Origin: Paraburkholderia phenoliruptrix | GTDB taxonomy: Bacteria; Pseudomonadota; Gammaproteobacteria; Burkholderiales; Burkholderiaceae | Assembly: GCF_019511605.1 (NCBI RefSeq) | Contig: NZ_JAEUAV010000015.1 | Span: 1-64,000 of the forward strand | DNA length: 64,000 nt | Direction: 5' to 3' | Part shown: piece by piece, positions 7,918-15,955 of the stretch | Layout: each line of letters begins with the position of its first letter | Position numbering within the stretch: position 1 is the first letter of the stretch | The notes under the pieces: model-generated | What the model was told of the DNA's origin: nothing | The model's input: the letters and a program-made list of their open reading frames with translations, nothing else | The model's database searches: none | Translations under genes and position numbers: made by a program

Positions 7918-8408
7918 TTTGTTAAGGGAAGCTGGGGAGGGCAATGAGATTGCTTCATCGCGATTTTTCCCTTACCAAGCACCGGCGATGGTGGAGCACC
8001 GCTCGCAAGATGCAAGATAGTCATTAATTCCGCAAACATATCTTCGAACACGCTGTCGGATTTGATGACGCGTCGATTTGTTTCCAGCATATGCTCGTAA
8101 AGCAGTGGGTAGTCCGACTGAAGCAATGGCCCGTTCTCGTTGAGCAGAATGAAATGCTCAAAGGCCCATATTGCATGCCCGTTGGGAGTGACGTCGTACG
8201 CTTTCCTGCCCATCCCAATCCAATTCACTTTCTTCGCTATTCCTTCGTCGCCGCGCCAGGGGCTCGTTCCTCCAATACCGATTACATGGTCGAAACTCCA
8301 GTTCCGTACCTGCCCCATGCAATCATTGCATCCAAAGAGGCCGCTTTCGTTGGGGTCGCCCGTATGCGTTCTTTTGTAGACGAGAATCTTCGGTCTGTTT
8401 TCCCGCAT
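7884..8408 (-). CDS. Nmad2-like protein of unknown function
   Basis: A 174-aa protein starting at ATG 8406-8408, with GGAG about nine bases upstream. The N-terminus (KILVYKRTHTGDP, then FGCNDCMGQVR and HVIGIGG) has the layout of nucleotide-modification-associated proteins of the Nmad2 type: an opening strand with K-x-T-H-x-G, a Cys-containing segment, then a V-I-G-x-G turn. The middle has KKVNWIGMGRKAY. The last ~30 residues read over the start of the Nmad3-like remnant and look non-native. The family is associated with modified-base systems in phages and bacteria, and no enzymatic activity is established. It lies 53 bp after the DUF2726 gene on the same strand and is probably cotranscribed. 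Assignment to Nmad2 is tentative. Confidence 0.5.
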   Translation of the reverse strand: MRENRPKILVYKRTHTGDPNESGLFGCNDCMGQVRNWSFDHVIGIGGTSPWRGDEGIAKKVNWIGMGRKAYDVTPNGHAIWAFEHFILLNENGPLLQSDYPLLYEHMLETNRRVIKSDSVFEDMFAELMTILHLASGAPPSPVLGKGKIAMKQSHCPPQLPLTKCQKPKFCSYG

Positions 8409-8461
8409 TGTGCATTCTCCGTGTCGATTCGCTGCTGCACGTCGGCGCCTATCGCGGGCGG

Positions 8462-11104
8462 CTAACCGCCAATCCCCAGGCCTGCCAGGTCTTCCAGCAA
8501 CGCAACGGCCTGCCGGTAGCCGGGCATATCCTGCCGGACGCTTCGCACCAACTCCTCCATGTGTTCGGCCACCTGGCTGCGAATGGTGTCGGACGACGGG
8601 CTGCCCACTGGCCTAAGGCGCATGAGCGGTACTCCGCCCGCTTCAAAGATGCGGTCCTTCTTGCCATCGCGCTCGAGCTGCTTCTCGGTGTCGTGATAGA
8701 TGCTGTCCACTTCAATAGCAAGCAGCGGCAGGTAGGTGGCGGTCGACACCACAACCAGGTCGACGCTGGCCATCAGGTAGTACGAGAATTCCTCGGCGGT
8801 GACCATCCCCTTCACCCGCTCGTAGCTGAAAATGCTCTGCAGCGAGCAGTTCGGGAACACCAGATGGTTGGGGCACAGTTGCACCATGGCCCGATAGATG
8901 GTGTGCTCGCGTTCGCTGTTGAACACCTGCTTGACGGCCGCGCTGGTCCCACCCGAGCGGATAATTTTCGAAATGACAGTGTGCCGAGATTCCTGCGCAA
9001 CGAGCGGCCGGATATGCGGATTGAGGCGGTAGTGGTTGTCAGTCTCGAATATCATGCCTTCGGCAAGCAGCCGGCGGTAGTGACGGTCCGCCCATTCCCC
9101 GGTCATACCCGCATAGGTACCCAACTCCTCGAAGTTCGCAAAGCTGTTGACCGTATCGAGCACGGCGAGGACTTTGCGGGCTTGGGGGCTCAGCGCCGGC
9201 CAGCGCGCCAGCGCCGTTTTTTCGAATTGCTCCTGCTTCTCGCATTCGCTCAACCGCTTGCGAACGCTCTGCACGAGCGGTGCCGTTGCGGCCGCATATG
9301 TGCTCGCCCAAGGCCCTTCCGTGAGCACTGACTGGAAGTGGCGCAACGACTCAGACGTCGTCGCCTGTTGTATCAACGCCTGCATGGCGGAAGTAGCGGT
9401 TGCCTGATTCGGGCCGCCAAAACAGTTGCCATACGACACGAAGGCCTGGGCGGTGTCGCCCACCTTGTATTCGAGCTGGGCCAGCACCAGAGGAGCCGTA
9501 TCGAGCAGGTCATCGCGCAACGCCTGGGCCACTTGGTACGCAGGCGAGGCACCGAGGTCCGCGTAGGCTTCGGCCGCCGCGGCAAGCACCGGTGCCACGA
9601 GGTCGTGCCAGCGCTTGCGGTGACTGTCATCCATCAGCGCGCGCAATTCAAGCACGCGTTCCATCTCCGCGAGAATCCGGCGGGCGGAAGGCTCGTCGAC
9701 CGACAGCTCGCGTTCGGTGGTTTTCCAGTCAAGCATCGGAGGCCTCGGATAGGCTTCACCGCGCTCGATATACCGACGCAACGACTGGACGGCGAAAAAC
9801 GCGCGCTGGCCGTCACTCGGCGCGACGCTGGCCAGCAAGCAGGCAAAGGACGACGACTGCTCTGCCAACCAGTCCAGCTCGGGCAGCGCGACGGTGGTGT
9901 CTGCATATTCGCCAATGAGCGAGTACTGATTATTCGCCACCAGTACGTGATACAGCGTCAAGAGCGCGTCGCCGCGTTGCAATGTAGCAGGGGCGTGCTC
10001 GATTAGCCGGAGAACAAAGTCGGGAATCGACGGGAGGCTGAAGCCACACTCGAGCACTTCGGTGGCGTCGCCCGAGAGGTACAAGTACGGGGGAACGCTT
10101 TCGTCCCGGACGTCATCCGGTTGTGCACAGAGCCTCGTCACGCCCGCAATCAACAACCGGTCAGCTTCCTCCCCAGTGGAAATGGCAGCCTTGACCAACA
10201 GTTTCAAGCCGTCACACAGGCCGAAGCCCAATCTATCCGGATAGCGGGCATCCAACCCGCCCCAGCCGTCCCGTCCGGTATGAGCCACGTCAACCAGAAA
10301 GGCCCACGCGAGCGCCGTGAGCGCGCCGCTTGGGTCGGAATCCATGTGCAGCGCATCGAGGCGGGCAATTTCCGGCGTCGGAAGCGCACGGATTTCAGCG
10401 ACAAGGGCTTCGACTTCATCGGGCGCCACATCCAGCGACGTCGCGTCGAGTCGGAATATCCGTGCAAGCAAAACCTCCTCGGACGTGCCAGCTTGTTCAA
10501 GAACGCGACAGGCGTCTTGAAAAATCGGCAGCAAAGGCGGCAACCCGTCAAGCGCGACCTGCTCTTCTTCGGTGTAGTCCTGCTCCCAGTCATCGCCCTG
10601 CATTGCGTGCAGGCGAAACACCACTCGCCGCAGATGCCGCAGCAAGGTTGCACTCGGGTGCCGTGCAAAGGCCTGCACCGTGACATCCAGCGCCCGACTC
10701 AATCCCTTTACCTCATAAGGGTCGAGACTATAGTAGAACTCGAATTCAGGCTTCAGGTGGAAGTCCGGCACGCGTCGCCGCAGTTCTTCCAGTATCGCGA
10801 GCAACTCGGCCGGCGAAACGTCGCGACTGACCGAATACCATTCCTTCTGCTGGGTCAGCCCGCGCAGTTTGCAAAGAAGCAGCGGGACATGCGCATGCTC
10901 CTGGTCTTGCCCAGCAAAGGCTGAAATCGGCATCGCCCCCAGCTCGAGCAACCCCGCCCAGTTGCCCTCACTGCGCAGCAGTTCTGCTTCCCGGGTGAAC
11001 TCGTCGACGGTAATCGAGGTTTCGCTTGTCGCGCCCCGCTCGTTTACCGGCCTGGCGGGTTTGAGAGGTTGAGGCGCCGTACGTTTCTTCTTGTGGCGAG
11101 TCAC
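8462..11104 (-). CDS. Large helical-repeat protein with C-terminal DUF2726 nuclease-like domain
   Basis: An 880-aa protein from GTG 11102-11104, preferred because GGAG lies seven bases upstream; a GTG at 11152 would add 16 residues without a ribosome site. Residues 1 to about 640 are helical, repeat-like and poor in motifs. A winged-helix-like segment follows (ALSPQARKVLAVLDTV...). The last ~165 residues match the DUF2726 pattern: SEREHTIYRAM, then ASVDLVVVS, LLAIEVDS at about 795-801, KQLERDGKK, and GGVPLMRLR. This is a restriction-endonuclease-like fold with a D, ExD and K arrangement. It is the fourth gene of the SMC-like ATPase operon, 59 bp after the PD-(D/E)XK gene, and is the second putative nuclease there. 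Confidence 0.7.
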   Translation of the reverse strand: MTRHKKKRTAPQPLKPARPVNERGATSETSITVDEFTREAELLRSEGNWAGLLELGAMPISAFAGQDQEHAHVPLLLCKLRGLTQQKEWYSVSRDVSPAELLAILEELRRRVPDFHLKPEFEFYYSLDPYEVKGLSRALDVTVQAFARHPSATLLRHLRRVVFRLHAMQGDDWEQDYTEEEQVALDGLPPLLPIFQDACRVLEQAGTSEEVLLARIFRLDATSLDVAPDEVEALVAEIRALPTPEIARLDALHMDSDPSGALTALAWAFLVDVAHTGRDGWGGLDARYPDRLGFGLCDGLKLLVKAAISTGEEADRLLIAGVTRLCAQPDDVRDESVPPYLYLSGDATEVLECGFSLPSIPDFVLRLIEHAPATLQRGDALLTLYHVLVANNQYSLIGEYADTTVALPELDWLAEQSSSFACLLASVAPSDGQRAFFAVQSLRRYIERGEAYPRPPMLDWKTTERELSVDEPSARRILAEMERVLELRALMDDSHRKRWHDLVAPVLAAAAEAYADLGASPAYQVAQALRDDLLDTAPLVLAQLEYKVGDTAQAFVSYGNCFGGPNQATATSAMQALIQQATTSESLRHFQSVLTEGPWASTYAAATAPLVQSVRKRLSECEKQEQFEKTALARWPALSPQARKVLAVLDTVNSFANFEELGTYAGMTGEWADRHYRRLLAEGMIFETDNHYRLNPHIRPLVAQESRHTVISKIIRSGGTSAAVKQVFNSEREHTIYRAMVQLCPNHLVFPNCSLQSIFSYERVKGMVTAEEFSYYLMASVDLVVVSTATYLPLLAIEVDSIYHDTEKQLERDGKKDRIFEAGGVPLMRLRPVGSPSSDTIRSQVAEHMEELVRSVRQDMPGYRQAVALLEDLAGLGIGG

Positions 11105-11163
11105 TGCGTACTCCGCTAGGGGGACGACAGACAAAGCCAATGACCTTGTCACCTACGCGCTAA

Positions 11164-13167
11164 TCATAGCGCGCTGAACTCAGCCATCTCTCCAAGCTTC
11201 GAGGCTTTCGGCTTCGCTGTCTTTGGCTTTGACTCCCTGCCACCACGCTTCGTTCGGGTACTGCTCGAGGGCGTGACAACGGCGGACGGTACTGGGCGCA
11301 TACCCGGGATGCGAAAAACGACGACCATTCGCGGACTTGAGTCTTGCGCCGTTTGCACGGACTCGACCCAGCAGTTGTCTTCGAGCGCTAAAGTCCAATC
11401 CTTCTGTGTGCAGAGGTCCAATACGACCAGAAAGCCGATGCGTGGCCCGGTCAGCTGGTAGGTCGAGGCTTGTCCAAGGTACTTCGTGAGGCCTGCTCGT
11501 GATGCGTCGGTCGACTCCCGCTTCAGTTCCGCATACATTGTCCAAGCTTCGGTCGTGATAGCCAAATCGGCTCGCCCCGAAGCGACATCTGGCACCTCAC
11601 GCCGGACTTGGTGATTCTTGAAACCCCAAGCCACGAGATGCAGCCAAGTGAACATCGCTTCCTGCAACTGCTGTTCTAGTGGCTTGGCACCCGCATGGTG
11701 AAACAGGAATGAAAACGACGTCTTTCCCATTTCAAAGCCAACATCAAGGCAATGTGAAAGGAAGCGGAGAAGGAAGATAATGAAGACGTCGACATCTCGA
11801 CGAATGCTCCCAGAGTAGTCGTCGTGCGATTGGAGCGCCGATGTGATTTGCACGAAGCACTTTTCCTGCTGCGCAGAGAGCGGGGACGCCGTCTGTGCGG
11901 TGAGCAGTACGCCGGCACGTGCGCGAATCTCATCGTCTGGTCTATCGCCGCTGGCGAGACCATCGTCGCTCACCAGCGGCCCCGCTTTTCCCAGGTCGGC
12001 CCTCATCCTATCGACCGCCGCTAGCAACGCGAGCGCATGGCCTCGACTGGTCTCGTCAATGTCAGCTTCTTTTGCCCAATCTTGCAGATGAGCGCACAGA
12101 CCTTCGCGCGCTACGAATCCTGATGCCAAGCGGTCCGTGATGGTATGCCGCAATGCGTCTCCAGAATCCGTTGCAAGCCTGAGCAATGTGCTCCGGAGAT
12201 TTGCAACTTGCTGGAGGACAGGCAGTGCGCGCAACCAGCTCCGTTCCGACATGTGCTGACTCAGCCCCTTCAGTGCGCACGACAGCTCGTACCAGGCTGT
12301 CTGCACGTCCAGCCGAGGTCTTAACCATTCACGCATAGACGAGGTGTCGAGATAATGGAAACGTTCACTCGCGGCCTCGCACGCTTGTTCGACGAGCTGT
12401 TCGACCTTTTCCGCCGGCTCACCGTCGCAGAACAGCATCAATGCGCCCAGCGTGGCGCGAAAAGCTGTCGCCTCGAGCATCTCCGGTTCGATGTGCTCCG
12501 CTTTCTCAAACCAAGCTGCAGCTTCGCTCAATCGCGCGAATAGCGACTCCTTGTCTTGACTGCACAATGCACGGTCAATCTCAATCATTCCAAGCTCGAA
12601 CGCGGCTTGCTCTCCTGCGTCTGCATCTTTGGCCAAGCGCCGGAGACTTTCCTCAGCGTCTTCAGAGCCGCCCCAACACCACGCCAACCCGGCAAGCAAT
12701 GCAACTCGTCGCACGAGCAATGCGTTGTCGCCTGGCCCGAATTCCTCAAGAGCAGCAATGAAAGTTGACCTTGGCGCCTTCTTCTCTGCGGCGAGCAAGA
12801 ATGCTCCCGCCAAGCATTCCGACGCCATCTCGATGGCCAAGGGAGTAGCCGTATCGCGCGCTCTCGCCAGCAGAACGCACTGGGCCGAACGCGCTTCATC
12901 TCTCGAAAGCTCCGAGACTGACAGCTTCTGCCCAACCGCTGCGACCACAGGCGGATATGGATTGGTACGTAGCACACTCGTCGCGAACTCGAGGTACTCT
13001 TCCCGCGCACTTGCTCCCTCGCGCATCAACACTTCAGCCAGCCGCTCCGCATAGATGTTCGTAGTGAACTCCGAAGCTCGCTTCAGCACGACTAACAGCC
13101 CGCCTAGTTCAGATGAACTGGGCAGGTTCTGGCCGGACAATACTTTGGCGAATTCGTCGTCATGCAT
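11164..13167 (-). CDS. Helical-repeat protein with C-terminal PD-(D/E)XK nuclease domain
   Basis: A 667-aa protein. Residues 1-480 are alpha-helical and TPR/HEAT-like. The C-terminal domain (about 490-625) has restriction-endonuclease-fold hallmarks: Glu498 in helix A, GRADLAI at 531-537 with Asp534, YAELKRES at 545-552 with Glu547 and Lys549, and the QASTYQ motif at 566-571. This is a complete D-ExK-Q active site. The last 40 residues are basic and probably disordered. It begins 24 bp after the SMC-like ATPase gene without a strong ribosome site, suggesting translation coupled to its neighbour. The likely role is DNA cleavage as the effector of the ATPase system. The substrate is unknown. 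Confidence 0.7.
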   Translation of the reverse strand: MHDDEFAKVLSGQNLPSSSELGGLLVVLKRASEFTTNIYAERLAEVLMREGASAREEYLEFATSVLRTNPYPPVVAAVGQKLSVSELSRDEARSAQCVLLARARDTATPLAIEMASECLAGAFLLAAEKKAPRSTFIAALEEFGPGDNALLVRRVALLAGLAWCWGGSEDAEESLRRLAKDADAGEQAAFELGMIEIDRALCSQDKESLFARLSEAAAWFEKAEHIEPEMLEATAFRATLGALMLFCDGEPAEKVEQLVEQACEAASERFHYLDTSSMREWLRPRLDVQTAWYELSCALKGLSQHMSERSWLRALPVLQQVANLRSTLLRLATDSGDALRHTITDRLASGFVAREGLCAHLQDWAKEADIDETSRGHALALLAAVDRMRADLGKAGPLVSDDGLASGDRPDDEIRARAGVLLTAQTASPLSAQQEKCFVQITSALQSHDDYSGSIRRDVDVFIIFLLRFLSHCLDVGFEMGKTSFSFLFHHAGAKPLEQQLQEAMFTWLHLVAWGFKNHQVRREVPDVASGRADLAITTEAWTMYAELKRESTDASRAGLTKYLGQASTYQLTGPRIGFLVVLDLCTQKDWTLALEDNCWVESVQTAQDSSPRMVVVFRIPGMRPVPSAVVTPSSSTRTKRGGRESKPKTAKPKASKLGEMAEFSAL

Positions 13168-13191
13168 GGCTAGAAGTTGCGTCGTAGTCTA

Positions 13192-15171
13192 TTAAAATAT
13201 TGGTTCGGTGGCCGTACCCCAAAGCTGCCTAACGGTCCTTACTGTGTTCTGAAACGTTGCTCCTCGAGCCGACGACACGAAAATCTGAAGGTTGCTCGTC
13301 TCGTCGCAAAGTGCGCTTATTTCGGTCATCATCGCAGTCAAATCAGCCGGACTGAGTTCTTCTGCACCTGGCGAGTCTATGAGCAGAAGGCCTGGATGAT
13401 TTCCTTTGCCGCTGATGCGCGCTAGCTTCATCATCGCGATAACAAGCGCGATGCGCAATCGCAACCGCTGTCCGGGCGTCTGGTCGGAGAAATTGCTATC
13501 GACACCCGATACCCGAAGCTTAATTCCGTTGCCGCGAATTTCGACTCGCTCCAGGCCTCGGAACCCGATACGAGTTGCCACCTCAACCAGCTTGCTTTCA
13601 AATTGCCCGAGTAGCGCCTCACCGCCATCCCTCGCGCGTTTCTCTGCAATCCTCTCAGCGATGTTCAAAATCCTGCGCAGTTCGTCAAGGTCTGCGTCGG
13701 GAACCGGTCGGTCGTCCGTCGGACCAAACTTAAGGAGCTGCTCGTATGCGCCTCGGGTGCGTTCGAGTTCAAGACGCCAATTCTGCAAGGCTTCGAGGTC
13801 ATCAGCCATGTTCTCTATGACTTTAAAGTCATCTGCCAGCTGGTTCAACTCTGCCTTGGCAGTGCGTATGCCCGCCTGCATTTGAGCATCACGAACAGCC
13901 AATTCCAACTTTGCTTGCGCGGCTGCGTCGATTTGTTCCTGCGCATCCGCGATTGCAGCAGCGAGCGCCTCCGCATCATCGTCCGAAGTGTTTCTATCGC
14001 AAACTGCGCAATTGCCTCCAGCCTGTTCGAGGTCGAGCCGCTTCGACGAGAAGGGTTGAGCGCACCTGGGGCAACACACTGGATTCAGTCCAGAGAAGAA
14101 GCGCTGCGCGGAGGAACCTTCGTTTAATCTCCGTAGAGCTGAACGTGACTCGTTGAGATGTGTATCTGCAATAGTGAGTTGATGCCTCAACTCTTCGTAC
14201 TCTTGTTCGAGAATCGAGCATGCTATGGCTTTTTGCGTATATGCCGAGAAGACCTCTCGTGTGTCGCCGGCTCGCGGCATGGTCGCAGACGACGCGGAAA
14301 TCTGAGCTTCCAGTTCCTCGATTCGCTCCCGAAGAGCCGAAATCTCGCTCTGTCGCGAATCATCGCCCGCCTCTCCCTTCCTGCCTTGCTGATAGCGCAA
14401 GTCTGCCAAGGCCTTTGCGCTCTTGAGTACCATATACGGCCCAGAATACGGCATGCCGATGAAGAGTGTCAGCATGCGCCACCACAGGCCACCAATCGCC
14501 ACGTCACCAAGAATTGCGGCATGCGAGCCTTCGATGAACATCGAGCCGGCGTAGAGTGTCCAGTTGTGGTGAACTTGCTCAGCCACTTCGGCCCTCCGAT
14601 TGACGTACGGGATGGCCTGGAGCGTAAATCTGCGCATCATTAACGCGTCCATAACCTGTTCAAACTGGTCTTCGCTAGCGAAGGTCGCCACCACCTGAGT
14701 CGGTCCCGGTGCAACTCGCAACAACCGGCCCACCGGGATATCGTCTTTATCTACGAAGTGAACCCGGTAAGAATCTACGCCAATCGAAAAATCCAGCTCC
14801 ACGGCATCAATCCAGGACCGAACCTCTGGGCGCACTTGCCTCGTCTTACCACGCAGTGCCCATATCATCACCTCAATAATTGAAGACTTGCCGATTTGGT
14901 TCACTCCGTCGCTCAGGATGAGCCAAAGGCCAGTCTCGAGGTCTGACCACTCAAAGCGAAAGGGACCATTTTTAAGCTCTGCAGCACGCTTCTCCCCCGT
15001 GAACATAAGTCTTTTAATCGTTAGATGCTCGGCGTATCGCGTCTCAAACTCCTCCGAAACGCCAATCTGCTCGAAAATACGCTCTACTATATCGACCGAG
15101 ACTTTTGATTTTTGCGCAACTTCGACCTTCAACGGAACCAGCACTTCATTCATGTCTTTTTCTTCACGCAT
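13192..15171 (-). CDS. SMC/Rad50-like ABC ATPase with zinc-hook-like CxxC pairs (Lamassu/ABC-3C type)
   Basis: A 659-aa protein. Walker A is GVNQIGKSS at 89-97, and the ABC signature is SDQTPGQRLRLRIAL at 562-576. Walker B is LLLIDSPG at 595-602, with an H-loop-like SSA at 633-635. Between them are two coiled-coil arms (about 272-350 and 400-515) flanking C367-P-R-C370 and C388-A-V-C391, a compact zinc cluster at the coil tip. The arms are short for a true SMC, as in the ABC ATPases of Lamassu and ABC-three-component conflict systems. The ATG overlaps the upstream stop by eight bases, with GGAGG just before, so translation is coupled. Probable role: DNA-end or DNA-structure sensor that releases the operon's nucleases. 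Confidence 0.75.
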   Translation of the reverse strand: MREEKDMNEVLVPLKVEVAQKSKVSVDIVERIFEQIGVSEEFETRYAEHLTIKRLMFTGEKRAAELKNGPFRFEWSDLETGLWLILSDGVNQIGKSSIIEVMIWALRGKTRQVRPEVRSWIDAVELDFSIGVDSYRVHFVDKDDIPVGRLLRVAPGPTQVVATFASEDQFEQVMDALMMRRFTLQAIPYVNRRAEVAEQVHHNWTLYAGSMFIEGSHAAILGDVAIGGLWWRMLTLFIGMPYSGPYMVLKSAKALADLRYQQGRKGEAGDDSRQSEISALRERIEELEAQISASSATMPRAGDTREVFSAYTQKAIACSILEQEYEELRHQLTIADTHLNESRSALRRLNEGSSAQRFFSGLNPVCCPRCAQPFSSKRLDLEQAGGNCAVCDRNTSDDDAEALAAAIADAQEQIDAAAQAKLELAVRDAQMQAGIRTAKAELNQLADDFKVIENMADDLEALQNWRLELERTRGAYEQLLKFGPTDDRPVPDADLDELRRILNIAERIAEKRARDGGEALLGQFESKLVEVATRIGFRGLERVEIRGNGIKLRVSGVDSNFSDQTPGQRLRLRIALVIAMMKLARISGKGNHPGLLLIDSPGAEELSPADLTAMMTEISALCDETSNLQIFVSSARGATFQNTVRTVRQLWGTATEPIF

Positions 15172-15799
15172 TACTTGCCTCCGATGCCGCTACGAGCAGT
15201 TGCCGCACCTCGTGTGCGATTGATTTAATGGTTTCTCCATTTTTTGCACCGGAGTACGTCGGGTGCCGATATTGCCAGCGCGCAAGCTGGTCTCCGGATT
15301 TCCCTTTGCAGAAGTCACCAACCAGGGCCGCACGCTCCGAATACCACTTCGCCTCAGGTAGTTCCGCCTCCATCTGGTCAGCTCGCGCGAGTCCTTCAGG
15401 TAACAAGAAGTACGTCCGCTGTCGCGTCTCCGGGGCGCGGACCATGCGCGCTAAGCCACAGCTGAATAGTGGCGCGAGAGCCGTATCAAGTGGTTCGTAT
15501 GCACCGTAGAGAAACTTCACCATCGCGTCGCGTCGTAACTCAGGCTCCTCTGAATCTGCAATGCTCTGTGCTGCCGCGAGATAGCCTAGAGAAGCATCGT
15601 CGTTATGCGCTTGCAGCAAGGCATATGCGAAGTGGTCCGGATTGCGCACCCAGAAGTCCATCTTCTGAAGCTTCTTCTCAGAAGTGACTACTCGCACTGA
15701 GCCTGGAACGGCTAGGTTTCCTGCCGGCGCGTCCCCTGCGCGAGCAAAAATGAATAGCAGTCGAAGTGCGTCCCGATACTGTCTTGTTATTTCATCCAT
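15164..15799 (-). CDS. Small winged-helix-like middle component of the ATPase/nuclease operon
   Basis: A 211-aa protein starting at ATG 15797-15799, with GAGGG about eight bases upstream. It has an early EKKLQKMDFWVRNPDHFAYALL segment, a central MVKFLYGAYEPLD helix, and a wing-like TYFLLPEGLARAD followed by two helices. This resembles the middle component (MC) proteins of ABC-three-component systems, small winged-helix proteins encoded directly before the ABC ATPase. It is the first gene of the operon and overlaps the ATPase gene by eight bases. It would act as the adaptor between ATPase and effector. The family match is by layout and motif memory only. Confidence 0.55.
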   Translation of the reverse strand: MDEITRQYRDALRLLFIFARAGDAPAGNLAVPGSVRVVTSEKKLQKMDFWVRNPDHFAYALLQAHNDDASLGYLAAAQSIADSEEPELRRDAMVKFLYGAYEPLDTALAPLFSCGLARMVRAPETRQRTYFLLPEGLARADQMEAELPEAKWYSERAALVGDFCKGKSGDQLARWQYRHPTYSGAKNGETIKSIAHEVRQLLVAASEASNA

Positions 15800-15955
15800 T
15801 GGTCTGCCCTCGTACTCCCCGGGATTTTTTTCTGATGACGCACCTATGTTACGCCGAATGCCGACGAGCGGCCAACAAGACCGGAGCGCCTCAGAATGCT
15901 AGTCCGGTTGAGTCTTAACGGTATCTACAAAGGTCCGATGCACTAGGCGGCACTA

